Below are positions 20,759-30,024 of a stretch of DNA of 64,000 bases, piece by piece. Below the pieces are notes generated by a model. That model was not told where the DNA came from and made no database searches. It was given only the letters and a program-made list of their open reading frames with translations. The translations under genes and the position numbers were made by a program. The stretch is from Fulvimarina sp. (GTDB lineage Bacteria > Pseudomonadota > Alphaproteobacteria > Rhizobiales > Rhizobiaceae). The stretch lies in NCBI GenBank assembly GCA_002700095.1, contig PACL01000031.1, positions 25,730-89,729 on the forward strand, read 5' to 3'. Position 1 is the first letter of the stretch. Every line of letters starts with the position of its first letter.

Positions 20759-21511
20759 TCAGAGCGACCAGCCGCCGTCGATCAGTTGCGTCGTGCCAGT
20801 GGTGAAGGCGCTTTCGTCCGACGCGAGATAGACCGCCAGATGGGCGATCTCCGCCGCCTTGCCGATGCGGCCCATGGGCTGGCGCTCGACGAAGGCCGCG
20901 CGGGCCTTGTCGGTGCCGCCGAGCGTCTTGCCGAGTTCCTCGATCCGCCCGTCCAGCGAGGGGGATTCGATGGTGCCGGGGCAGATGGCGTTGCAGCGGA
21001 TGCCCTGCTTGATGAAGTCGATGGCGACGGAGCGGGTGAGGCCGATCACCGCCGCCTTGGTGGCCATGTAGACGTAGCGGTTGGGTGCCGCCTTGATCGA
21101 CGAGGCGGCCGACGACATGTTGATGATCGAGCCGCCGCCCTTTTCCAGCATGCGCGGGACGAGGGCCGAGATCGTCCGGTGCATCGCCTTGACGTTCAGC
21201 TCGAAGGAGAAGTCCCAGGCCTTCTCGTCGCAGTCCAGCACCGTGCCGTGATGGACGTAGCCGGCGCAGTTGAACAGGATGTCCGGCGTCTCGATACCAT
21301 CCAGATAGGCCTTGACCGCGGCCGAATCCGTGACGTCGAGGCTGGCGAGATGGGCGTTGCCGGCGTGGTCGAGGCCGGTGAGCTTTTGGGCGTCGAGATC
21401 GGTGGCGTAGACCGTCGCACCCTCGGCGACGAAAGCTTCGGCGACGGCGCGGCCGATGCCCTGGCCGGCGGCCGTGCAGACGGCGATCTTGCCCTGGAGG
21501 CGTCCTGTCAT
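20759..21511 (-). CDS. SDR family oxidoreductase (2-keto-3-deoxy-L-fuconate dehydrogenase-like)
   Basis: MTGRLQGKIAVCTAAGQGIGRAVAEAFVAEGATVYATDLD…NCAGYVHHG…YMATKAAVIGLTRSVAIDF. Confidence 0.88.
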   Translation of the reverse strand: MTGRLQGKIAVCTAAGQGIGRAVAEAFVAEGATVYATDLDAQKLTGLDHAGNAHLASLDVTDSAAVKAYLDGIETPDILFNCAGYVHHGTVLDCDEKAWDFSFELNVKAMHRTISALVPRMLEKGGGSIINMSSAASSIKAAPNRYVYMATKAAVIGLTRSVAIDFIKQGIRCNAICPGTIESPSLDGRIEELGKTLGGTDKARAAFVERQPMGRIGKAAEIAHLAVYLASDESAFTTGTTQLIDGGWSL

Positions 21512-21764
21512 GGCGTCTGGTCCTTCATGTCATGCGTGGCGAGCGGGCCGGCCGCAGGGCGGCGTTCCCGCAGATTTCAAATGCCGGCCGGCGACCCTTG
21601 ATCGATCCGCCGGCCTGACTTGCGGCCCCTGCCCCTCCGGGCGATGGCGTCGGCGGCGGGTGGCAAGGTGCCACCCGGATCAGCACCGAACGATCAGTCT
21701 CCGGCCGGACAGTTCCGGCCGATCGATGCCGGCCTGTCAGCGCCGGTCCGTCAGTGCCGGCCGG

Positions 21765-23585
21765 TCAATGGTTGTCGCGCGGCACCTTGGCCATGTCGCC
21801 ATTGGCACCGCCTTGCGCGAGCCGCTGGTATCTGACGGCTCCCTCGAGCACCATGCCGGTCTCGAACTGCGAGACGATACCGCGCTGGATCTCCTGCCAG
21901 GGCGTCTGATGATCCGGATACTGGTAGCCACCGGCAGCCTCCAGCGCCTCACGGCGTGTCGCGAGTTCGTCCTCGGAGATCTGGATGTCGGCGGTGCCGC
22001 GACCCAGATCGATGCGCACCTTGTCGCCGGTGCGAAGCAGCGCGAGACCGCCACCGGCCGCCGCTTCCGGCGAGGCGTTGAGGATCGAGGGCGAACCGGA
22101 CGTGCCGGACTGGCGGCCGTCGCCGATACAGGGCAGCTCGTTGATGCCGCGCTTGATCAGATAGTCGGGCGCTCGCATGTTCACGACCTCGGCGCCGCCG
22201 GGATAGCCGATCGGGCCGGCGCCGCGCATGAAGAGGATCGAATTCTCGTCGATTTCGAGGGCCGGATCGTCGATGCGGTGGTGGTAGTCCTCGGGCCCGT
22301 CGAAGACGACCGCCTTGCCGACGAAGGCCATCGGGTCTTGCGGGTTCGACAGGTAGCGCTCGCGGAACTTGGGCGAGATCACCGACAGCTTCATGATCGC
22401 CGAGGAGAACAGGTTGCCCTTCAGGACGCGGAAACCGGCATGGGGCTTCAGCGGGTTGTCGAAGGTGCGGATGACGTTCTTGTCCTCGATGACGGCGCCG
22501 CGGCAGTTGTCGCCGATCGACTTGCCGTTGACCGTCAGCGCGTCCTCGGCGATCAGGCCCTGCTCCATCAGCTGGTTGACCACCGCCGGCACGCCGCCGG
22601 CGTGATAATAGTCCTCGCCGAGATATTCGCCGGCCGGCTGCAGGTTGACCAGCAGCGGGATCTCCTCGCCATAGGTCTGCCAGTCGTCGATGGTGAGTTC
22701 CACGCCGACATGGCGGGCGAGCGCGTTCAGATGGATCGGCGCATTGGTCGAGCCGCCGATCGCCGAGTTGACGCGGATGGCGTTGACGAAGGCGTCCTTG
22801 GTCAGGATGTCGGTCGGCTTCAGGTCCTCATGGACCATCTCGACGATGCGCTTGCCGGTGAGATAGCTCATTTCCTGGCGGTCGCGGTAAGGCGCGGGGA
22901 TCGCGGCGGAGCCGGGCAGCTGCATGCCCAGCGCCTCGGCCAGCGAGTTCATCGTCGAGGCCGTGCCCATGGTGTTGCAGTAGCCGGTGGAGGGCGCCGA
23001 GGAGGCGACCAGCTTGACGAAGCCGGGATAGTCGATCTCGCCGGCGGCCATCATCTCTCTCGCCTTCCAGACGATGGTGCCCGAGCCCGTGCGCTCGCCG
23101 CGGAACCAGCCGTTGAGCATCGGCCCGACGGAGAGCGCGATCGCCGGGATGTTCACCGTCGCCGCCGCCATCAGGCAGGCGGGCGTGGTCTTGTCGCAGC
23201 CGATGGTCAGAACGACGCCGTCGAGCGGATAGCCGTAGAGGAGTTCGACGAGGCCGAGATAGGCAAGGTTGCGATCGAGCGAGGCGGTCGGCCGCTTGCC
23301 GGTCTCCTGGATCGGATGGACCGGAAATTCGATGGCGATGCCGCCGGCCTCGCGGATGCCCTCGCGCACCCGCTTGGCCAGCTCCAGATGGTGCCGGTTG
23401 CAGGGCGACAGGTCGGAACCGGTCTGGGCGATGCCGATGATCGGCTTGCCGGACTGGAGCTCGGCCTGGCTGAGGCCGAAATTCAGATAGCGCTCGAGAT
23501 AGAGCGCCGTCATGTCCGGATTATGCGGATTGTCGAACCAGGCGCGGGATCTCAGCGGGGTCTTGAGGGAATTGGAATCGGTCAT
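21765..23585 (-). CDS. IlvD/Edd-family sugar-acid dehydratase (aldonate dehydratase-like)
   Basis: [66 protein letters not shown]…[17 protein letters not shown]…[30 protein letters not shown]. Confidence 0.92.
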   Translation of the reverse strand: MTDSNSLKTPLRSRAWFDNPHNPDMTALYLERYLNFGLSQAELQSGKPIIGIAQTGSDLSPCNRHHLELAKRVREGIREAGGIAIEFPVHPIQETGKRPTASLDRNLAYLGLVELLYGYPLDGVVLTIGCDKTTPACLMAAATVNIPAIALSVGPMLNGWFRGERTGSGTIVWKAREMMAAGEIDYPGFVKLVASSAPSTGYCNTMGTASTMNSLAEALGMQLPGSAAIPAPYRDRQEMSYLTGKRIVEMVHEDLKPTDILTKDAFVNAIRVNSAIGGSTNAPIHLNALARHVGVELTIDDWQTYGEEIPLLVNLQPAGEYLGEDYYHAGGVPAVVNQLMEQGLIAEDALTVNGKSIGDNCRGAVIEDKNVIRTFDNPLKPHAGFRVLKGNLFSSAIMKLSVISPKFRERYLSNPQDPMAFVGKAVVFDGPEDYHHRIDDPALEIDENSILFMRGAGPIGYPGGAEVVNMRAPDYLIKRGINELPCIGDGRQSGTSGSPSILNASPEAAAGGGLALLRTGDKVRIDLGRGTADIQISEDELATRREALEAAGGYQYPDHQTPWQEIQRGIVSQFETGMVLEGAVRYQRLAQGGANGDMAKVPRDNH

Positions 23586-23645
23586 TGCGGCTCCCGGCGC
23601 GCCGGCCCGGCAAGCGGCGGCGGCTTGGTTTCTTGTCGTTGAACG

Positions 23646-23655
23646 ACGTATACAA
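23646..23655. promoter_or_regulatory. Candidate FCD-GntR operator ACGTATACAA upstream of dehydratase
   Basis: GTATAC core as at 14805 and 17498; about 61 bp upstream of the dehydratase start. Confidence 0.55.
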
Positions 23656-24092
23656 TAATCCCAGCGAGGCGCAAACGGGTCGAAGGGCCGATGCGGCGTC
23701 ATGTGGCTGGGACGTTGTCCCGACCTGCGCCGGCCCGGACGCATCCGGTGCGGCGGTCGACGGATATGGACGTGGGAGCGGCAGGCTGCCAGCGCATACG
23801 CAGGATCCGAGACAAGCCTGACGAATCAAAGCCGAGACGGTGCCAGGACCGCCACCTTCCGGTTGCGATCGTCACCGGCGACACGATCTGATTCGGCCCG
23901 CGGAAGAGCTCGTTCCTTGCAGACGCCATGCGGCACAGGGCCGCGCCCCTTCTGCAGCCGGCGTTTCCCGGCCTGGCTAACCAACCAGCGATTTTACCGG
24001 TTGCCTCCCTGACGTTACGTGATATCGATCGTTCCGGGGTAGACGGCCGACCGGTTCCGGCGGCGGAAATGACGATGATTCTGGAGGGCCCG

Positions 24093-27000
24093 ATGGCGCC
24101 GCAAACCACCCGTACCGACCTGATCAACCGGTTCAATCTTCGCGACGATGCGAGCCTGGAACTCTACGGTGTCCGCGGCATCGAGGTCGTCTATGTGGGC
24201 GAGAGCGTCTTCGTATACACGGCGGGCGAGTATGACGACGGCGTGAGCGCTTTCGAGCTGTTGCCGGACGGTTCGCTGGCGCCGATCTCATCCTATCTCG
24301 ACGATTCGACGACGCAGCTCCTGGATGGCGCGTCGAGCCTCGTCTCGGTGACCGTCGGCGCACGAACCTTTCTCTACGCCAATGCCTATTATGACGATGC
24401 GATCACCGCCTTCGAGGTGGCTGTCGACGGGACGCTCTCCGTCGTCGGGACCGTGCAGGACGACGGCACCGGCACGCTGGAGCTCGACGGCACCTATGGG
24501 CGGATGGAGATCGTCAATGTCGGCGGCAACGACTTCCTGATCGCCACCGGCTATCTCGACGACGGCCTCAGCATCTTCCGCATCGGCGCCGACGGCACCC
24601 TGACCAACACCGTCAGCTTCGACGACGCGGCCAATCTGGGCTATGGGCTCGACGGCGCCTATGACGTGGCCTCGGCGACGATCGGCGCGAACACCTTCAT
24701 CTTCGTGGCCGGCAATTCGGAATCCGCCGTCACCTCCTTCCGGATCAATCCGTTCGGCAATATGACCCTGGTGCAGGGCCTCGCCGACAGCGGCGATCTC
24801 GAACTCTCCGGCGCAACGGGCGTCGAGACCGCCGTCATCGGCGGCACGACCTATCTGTTCGTCTCCGGGACGGACGATGACGGCATCAGCGTCTTTTCGG
24901 TCGCCGCCAACGGCTCGCTGACGAACGTCTTCAATCTGGCGAACGCGACCGGTCTCAGTCTCAACGGCGTTGCCGAGATGGAAGCCTTCACCCTCGGCGG
25001 TGAGACATTCCTTGCCACCGGCAGCCGTTTCGACGACGCCCTCAGCTACTTCCGGGTCGGCTCGGACGGCTCGCTCACCCTGGTCGACACGGTACTCGAC
25101 AGCGAGAACGCCAATTTCAATCTCAACGACATCCGCTCCCTCGCCTTTGCGGAAATCGACGGCCTGTCCTTCCTGATCGCCGGCGGCTACGCCGACGCCG
25201 GCATCTCCACCTTCCAGCTCGGCGTCAGTGCCGACCCGCTGATCGGCACCGAGGATCGCGACCTCATCATCGGCAGCGAACTCGACGACGTCATCGAGGG
25301 GCTCGGAGGCGACGACGTCCTCCTCGGCGACGATGGAAACGACGAGATCGACGCGGGCGGCGGCAACGATGTCGTCGACGGCGGCGACGGCAACGACGTC
25401 ATCACCGGCGACGGCAGCCTGTCGCAGACCGCGGCAGACAGTGTCGTCGTCCCCTCGACGCAGCAGAATCTCGCGCTGTCCGTCACGCTGCCGGACGCGT
25501 CCGATTCCGAAGAGATCGAGATCTCCGGCTTCATCAGCCGCAATCTCATCCAGAACAGCGACTTCAACATCGTCTACGTTATCGACGTCTCCGGCTCCAT
25601 GTCCGGGACGTTCAGCGGCTCGGAGACGGTCGGCGACCTGAATGGCGACGGCTCGTCCAACACCCTGATAGACGGCACCATCGCGGCCTTCGAGGCGCTG
25701 AACGCCTCGATCGTCAATGCCGGTCTCGGGACGTCGCAGGTGTCGATCGTGCCGTTCCAGTCCACCGCGTCGATCTCCTACCAGGGGACGGCCGGCAGCG
25801 GCGTGCCCAATGCCCTGCGTTCGCTGGACGACGGCGGCGGCACCGATTTCGAGGCCGCCCTGCAGCAGACGATCACCGCGCTCCAGAATGCCGGTGCCGG
25901 CGAGAACCGCATCTTCTTCATCTCGGACGGCGGCAACAACGAGGGCGGCAGCTTCACCGACGAGGTCGCGACGCTGCTGGCGGCCAATGGCCTCAACGCC
26001 GAGATCCGCTCGATCGGCCTCGGCAACGGCGCCGTGCTGGCCGATCTCGACCTCGTCGACGACGGCATCGCCAACAATTCCGCCGAGCGGGTCCTCACGC
26101 CCTCCACCCTGACCGCCGGCCTCACCGGTTCGGCCGTGGCGACGAGCGAGATCGATCGGCTGGAGGTCTACGTCAACGGCCAGCTGGTTCGCACCATCAC
26201 CCCCGACGGCTTCACCATCACGCCGCTCGGCCTGCAATACGACGTGACGCTCGACGGCCTCTCCACCACCGCCAGCGACACGGTGACCGTCAAGCTGATC
26301 GCCTCGGACCCGGCCATGACCTCAGTCCAGGTCTCGCTCGACCTCGAGAACGCTCCGACCCAGGAGGGCGACGACGTCCTCTCCGGCGGCGCCGGCAACG
26401 ATTCCATCACCGGCAATGGCGGCGACGACGTTCTGATGGGCGATGCCGGCGACGACGGGCTGTCCGGCGGGCGGGGCGACGACGTCCTCTCGGGGGGCGA
26501 CGGCCTCGACAATCTCAGCGGCGGCTCGGGCAACGACATCCTGAATGGCGGCCGCGGCGGTGACACCCTCGACGGCGGTTCGGGCAACGATACCGCGAGC
26601 TATTCCGGCTCGCTGGCCGTCCGCGTCAATCTCGGCGGCAACATCGCCTATAGCGGCGACGCGACCGGCGACACGCTGATCTCGATCGAGAACCTGATCG
26701 GCTCGTCCAGCAACGACAGCCTTCTCGGAAGCATCGAGAACAACCGCATCGAGGGCGGCGACGGGGATGACGTCCTGCGCGGCTTTGCCGGCTTCGACGA
26801 TCTCCACGGCGGCAACGGCAACGACTTCCTCTATGGCGATTTCAACATCGACACGCTGTTCGGCGACGCAGGTCTCGACACGCTTTCGGGCGGTGACGGA
26901 GACGACATCCTCGACGGCGGGGCGGACGCAGACAGGCTGTTCGGCAATGCCGGCGTGGACACCGCCTCCTATGGTTCGGCGAGTGCCGGCGTCATTGCCG

Positions 27001-28361
27001 ACCTTCTGGTGACTTCGATCAACACCGGCGACGCGGCCGGGGACCGCTACTATCTGATCGAGAACCTCTCCGGGTCCGACTTCAACGACAATCTGCGCGG
27101 CGACGACGCGGTCAATGTGGTGACCGGCGGCCTCGGCGACGACCGGCTGTTCGGCCGGGGCGGCGACGACACGCTGGTCGGCGGGCTCGGGGCGGATGTC
27201 CTCAATGGCGGGACCGGTTCCGACACCGCGAGCTACCTAGCAGCGAGCCGCGCGGTGCTCGCCGATCTCACCGACGCCTCGCGCAATGTCGGCGAAGCCG
27301 CCGGCGACACCTATGTCCAGGTCGAAAACATCGCCGGCTCCAACTTCAACGACAATCTGCGCGGCGATGCCGGCGACAACGTCATCGCCGGCAACAATGG
27401 CAACGACGTCATCGCCGGAGAGGGCGGCGCCGACCGGCTGTTCGGTGGCCTCGGCGACGACCGTCTCGACGGAGGTGCCGGCGGCGACGTCCTCAATGGC
27501 GGCGGCGGGACCGATACGGCCTACTACGCCTTCGCTACGGGGGCGGTGCTGGTCGACCTCCTTTCGGCCAACGTCAATTCGGGTGACGCCACGGGCGACA
27601 CCTACACGTCGATCGAGAACCTGTTCGGCTCGATCTACAATGACAACATGCGCGGCGACGACAACGCCAACCGCATCGACGGCCATCTCGGCACCGACTG
27701 GCTGTTCGGGCGGGGCGGCAACGACACGCTGATCGGCGGGGAGGGCAACGACCGGCTGGAAGGCGGCCTCGGCGCCGACACGCTGAATGGCTGCGCCGGC
27801 ACCGACACGGCGTCCTACATCTACGCGACCGCCCCCGTCCTCGCCGATCTTGCCAATGCCGGCCTCAACACCGGCGAGGCGACAGGCGACGTCTATGTCT
27901 CGATCGAGAACCTCATCGGCTCGGGATCGGCCGACAACCTGCGGGGCGACGCGGCGGACAACGCCATCGACGGCGGCAACGGCAATGACTGGCTCTATGG
28001 CCGCAACGGCAACGACACGCTCACGGGCGGCATCGGCGCCGATCGGCTCTCCGGCGAGGCCGGCTTCGACGTGCTGATCGGCGGCGTCGGCAACGACCAG
28101 CTCACCGGCGGCTCCAACGCCGACACCTTCGTCTTCGCCGACGGCTTCGGCAACGACACCATCACCGACTTCGAGGCACTCAACAATTTCGAGCGCATCG
28201 ATCTCAGGGACGTCACGGCGATCACCAGCTTCGCCGACCTTCAGGCCAGCCATCTCAGCCAGAGCGGCGCCAATGCCGTCATCGCCGACGGGGCCGGCAA
28301 CACCATCACGCTCGCCGGCGTGAACATCGCCCATCTCGACGCGAACGACTTCGTGTTCTGA
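24093..28361 (+). CDS. Large secreted RTX protein: N-terminal seven-repeat beta-propeller, RTX block, VWA domain, long RTX region, type I secretion-like C-terminus
   Basis: Seven repeats ending in D(D/A)(G/A)(V/I/L)(S/T)xF; VWA MIDAS YVIDVSGSMSG; many GGxGxDxL nonapeptides; C-term …NADTFVFADGFGNDTITDFE…HLDANDFVF. TGGAGGG upstream of 24093; ORF extends to 23928. Confidence 0.92.
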   Translation: MAPQTTRTDLINRFNLRDDASLELYGVRGIEVVYVGESVFVYTAGEYDDGVSAFELLPDGSLAPISSYLDDSTTQLLDGASSLVSVTVGARTFLYANAYYDDAITAFEVAVDGTLSVVGTVQDDGTGTLELDGTYGRMEIVNVGGNDFLIATGYLDDGLSIFRIGADGTLTNTVSFDDAANLGYGLDGAYDVASATIGANTFIFVAGNSESAVTSFRINPFGNMTLVQGLADSGDLELSGATGVETAVIGGTTYLFVSGTDDDGISVFSVAANGSLTNVFNLANATGLSLNGVAEMEAFTLGGETFLATGSRFDDALSYFRVGSDGSLTLVDTVLDSENANFNLNDIRSLAFAEIDGLSFLIAGGYADAGISTFQLGVSADPLIGTEDRDLIIGSELDDVIEGLGGDDVLLGDDGNDEIDAGGGNDVVDGGDGNDVITGDGSLSQTAADSVVVPSTQQNLALSVTLPDASDSEEIEISGFISRNLIQNSDFNIVYVIDVSGSMSGTFSGSETVGDLNGDGSSNTLIDGTIAAFEALNASIVNAGLGTSQVSIVPFQSTASISYQGTAGSGVPNALRSLDDGGGTDFEAALQQTITALQNAGAGENRIFFISDGGNNEGGSFTDEVATLLAANGLNAEIRSIGLGNGAVLADLDLVDDGIANNSAERVLTPSTLTAGLTGSAVATSEIDRLEVYVNGQLVRTITPDGFTITPLGLQYDVTLDGLSTTASDTVTVKLIASDPAMTSVQVSLDLENAPTQEGDDVLSGGAGNDSITGNGGDDVLMGDAGDDGLSGGRGDDVLSGGDGLDNLSGGSGNDILNGGRGGDTLDGGSGNDTASYSGSLAVRVNLGGNIAYSGDATGDTLISIENLIGSSSNDSLLGSIENNRIEGGDGDDVLRGFAGFDDLHGGNGNDFLYGDFNIDTLFGDAGLDTLSGGDGDDILDGGADADRLFGNAGVDTASYGSASAGVIADLLVTSINTGDAAGDRYYLIENLSGSDFNDNLRGDDAVNVVTGGLGDDRLFGRGGDDTLVGGLGADVLNGGTGSDTASYLAASRAVLADLTDASRNVGEAAGDTYVQVENIAGSNFNDNLRGDAGDNVIAGNNGNDVIAGEGGADRLFGGLGDDRLDGGAGGDVLNGGGGTDTAYYAFATGAVLVDLLSANVNSGDATGDTYTSIENLFGSIYNDNMRGDDNANRIDGHLGTDWLFGRGGNDTLIGGEGNDRLEGGLGADTLNGCAGTDTASYIYATAPVLADLANAGLNTGEATGDVYVSIENLIGSGSADNLRGDAADNAIDGGNGNDWLYGRNGNDTLTGGIGADRLSGEAGFDVLIGGVGNDQLTGGSNADTFVFADGFGNDTITDFEALNNFERIDLRDVTAITSFADLQASHLSQSGANAVIADGAGNTITLAGVNIAHLDANDFVF

Positions 28362-28496
28362 GGATGCCCGAATGTCGGGGGCCGGACGACAGGCCCCCGG
28401 TATCCGGCGGGACCGTGTCCGCCCGAACTTGCGTCGGGAGACGGTGGTGCGCGCTGCCCGTGCCGGTTCAGGCGGGCGGCCCGCGAAAGGCGTCGG

Positions 28497-28892
28497 TCAG
28501 ACCGATCCGAGGACGAGGCCCTGGCCGAGCAGCACGAACAGCCAGTGGCCGGCCTCGATCAGCGGCAGGTCCCAGCCGAAACCCTGGAAGCGGCGGTTGA
28601 CGAGGAGGGTGGTGGCGACGAAGCCGAGCCAGAGGAAGAGCGCGGCGAAGAGGGCGTCGGGCAGGGTGACGGTCTCGAAATGGGCGAGGAGCAGCGAGAA
28701 CACCGTCGCCATGACGCCCTGCGCGGCGGCGGCGAGGGCGACGTTGCCGTGGCGCTCCGGGTCGCCCAGGAGATCGAACCGCGACGCCCGTCGCCAGCTG
28801 CGGGCCAGCGCCGTGTACCAGATCGTTCCGACGATCATCGAGACCACCGTGGCCAGGACGATGGCGAAAGCATCGACCGTCGCCAGCGACAT
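28497..28892 (-). CDS. DUF1761-like small membrane protein
   Basis: 131 aa, TM segments, IVGTIWYTALARSW near the N-terminus. Confidence 0.7.
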   Translation of the reverse strand: MSLATVDAFAIVLATVVSMIVGTIWYTALARSWRRASRFDLLGDPERHGNVALAAAAQGVMATVFSLLLAHFETVTLPDALFAALFLWLGFVATTLLVNRRFQGFGWDLPLIEAGHWLFVLLGQGLVLGSV

Positions 28893-29051
28893 CGATTTCC
28901 TGCCCCCTCGTATTCCCCGGATCGGAGCTTGCGAGAGCAGGGGCGTTTCGTCAACTGACCACGGCCGATCGCGGCCCTCTGCCGCGCGGCGACCACGAGC
29001 CGGCGCAGTGGCCAGGCACCGCGGGGGCGGTTGCGCACCGGCGAGGCGGCG

Positions 29052-29783
29052 TCAGGCCGGGGCGCGCCACCGCCAGACGGCGACCCGCTTGACCTCCTGG
29101 TCCTCCAGCGCCCGGCTGACCGGCACCTGATATTCGGCCAGCCGCTCCAGCCGCTCCCGCGGCAGATAGGCCCGCCCGGGATCGCCGACGAGGACGGCCA
29201 CCCCGCCTTGTACAAGTGCGTCGAACCAGGGAGTGACGGCGCGGGCCATGTCCCGGTCGTAGAAGACGTCGCCGGCAAGGACGAGGTCGGCCTCGACCGG
29301 CCGGCCGACGAGATCGTCGCCGCGAAAGCCGATCGTCCCGCGAAGGCCGCTGGCTTCGACATTCAGCGCCAGATTGAGCCGAAGGGCGGCCGCGGCAAAC
29401 GGATCGATGTCGGCGGCCGTAGCCGATGCCGCGCCGGCCGTCAGCGCGGCGATGGCAACGAGGCCGGAGCCCGATGCGAAATCGATCACGGAACGGCCGT
29501 CGACGGTTTCGGGGTGATCGAGCAGATAGCGCGCCAGCCCTTGGCCGCCGGCCCAGGCAAAGGCCCAGAAGGGCGGCGGCAGGCCGAGCTCGGCGAGTTC
29601 CTCCTCGGTCTTCTGCCAGAGCTCGTGGGCTTCCGAGGCGAGCCGGAGGGCGATTTCCGGCACATGGGGCGGGCGGGATACGGCGGTGTTGGCGAGGATG
29701 AACGCCTCCGCCCGTCGCGGGTCGAGGCGCGCCTCGCCCTCGGCCTTGCCATTGCCCGGCCCTGCCCCGTCGTCCTGCGTCAC
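29052..29783 (-). CDS. Class I SAM-dependent methyltransferase (ETFB-lysine/nicotinamide N-methyltransferase-like)
   Basis: PPFWAFAWAGGQGLARYLLDHPETVDGRSVIDFASGSGLVAIAALTAGAASATAADIDPFA…LAGDVFYDRDMA; GTG start at 29783 is the best guess. Confidence 0.85.
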   Translation of the reverse strand: MTQDDGAGPGNGKAEGEARLDPRRAEAFILANTAVSRPPHVPEIALRLASEAHELWQKTEEELAELGLPPPFWAFAWAGGQGLARYLLDHPETVDGRSVIDFASGSGLVAIAALTAGAASATAADIDPFAAAALRLNLALNVEASGLRGTIGFRGDDLVGRPVEADLVLAGDVFYDRDMARAVTPWFDALVQGGVAVLVGDPGRAYLPRERLERLAEYQVPVSRALEDQEVKRVAVWRWRAPA

Positions 29784-30024
29784 GCCCGCCCTGCCCCGTT
29801 GTTCCTGACCGAGGATTTCGATACCGGGTGCGGGGGCCGCCTGTCGATCCCGCTGGTTGCGTGGGACCGAGGTGCCCGACCGGGGCGGGCGGCAAGGGCG
29901 AGCGATTGGGCGGCGGGCTTTTCCATCGGCGACACATTCGCGACGTCCGGCCGATGGACAAGCGGGCCTGCGGCGACATGTTGGCGCAAGCGGCACCGGG
30001 TGACGAGGAAGAGGGAGCAGGGTC

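Noticed and set aside
24213-24218. GTATAC inside the RTX gene as a fourth GntR operator
   Set aside because: Lies well inside coding sequence (VFVYTAG), not at a promoter of the sugar-acid cluster
24288-26237. 649-aa minus-strand ORF opposite the RTX gene
   Set aside because: Mirror frame of the repetitive calcium-binding gene
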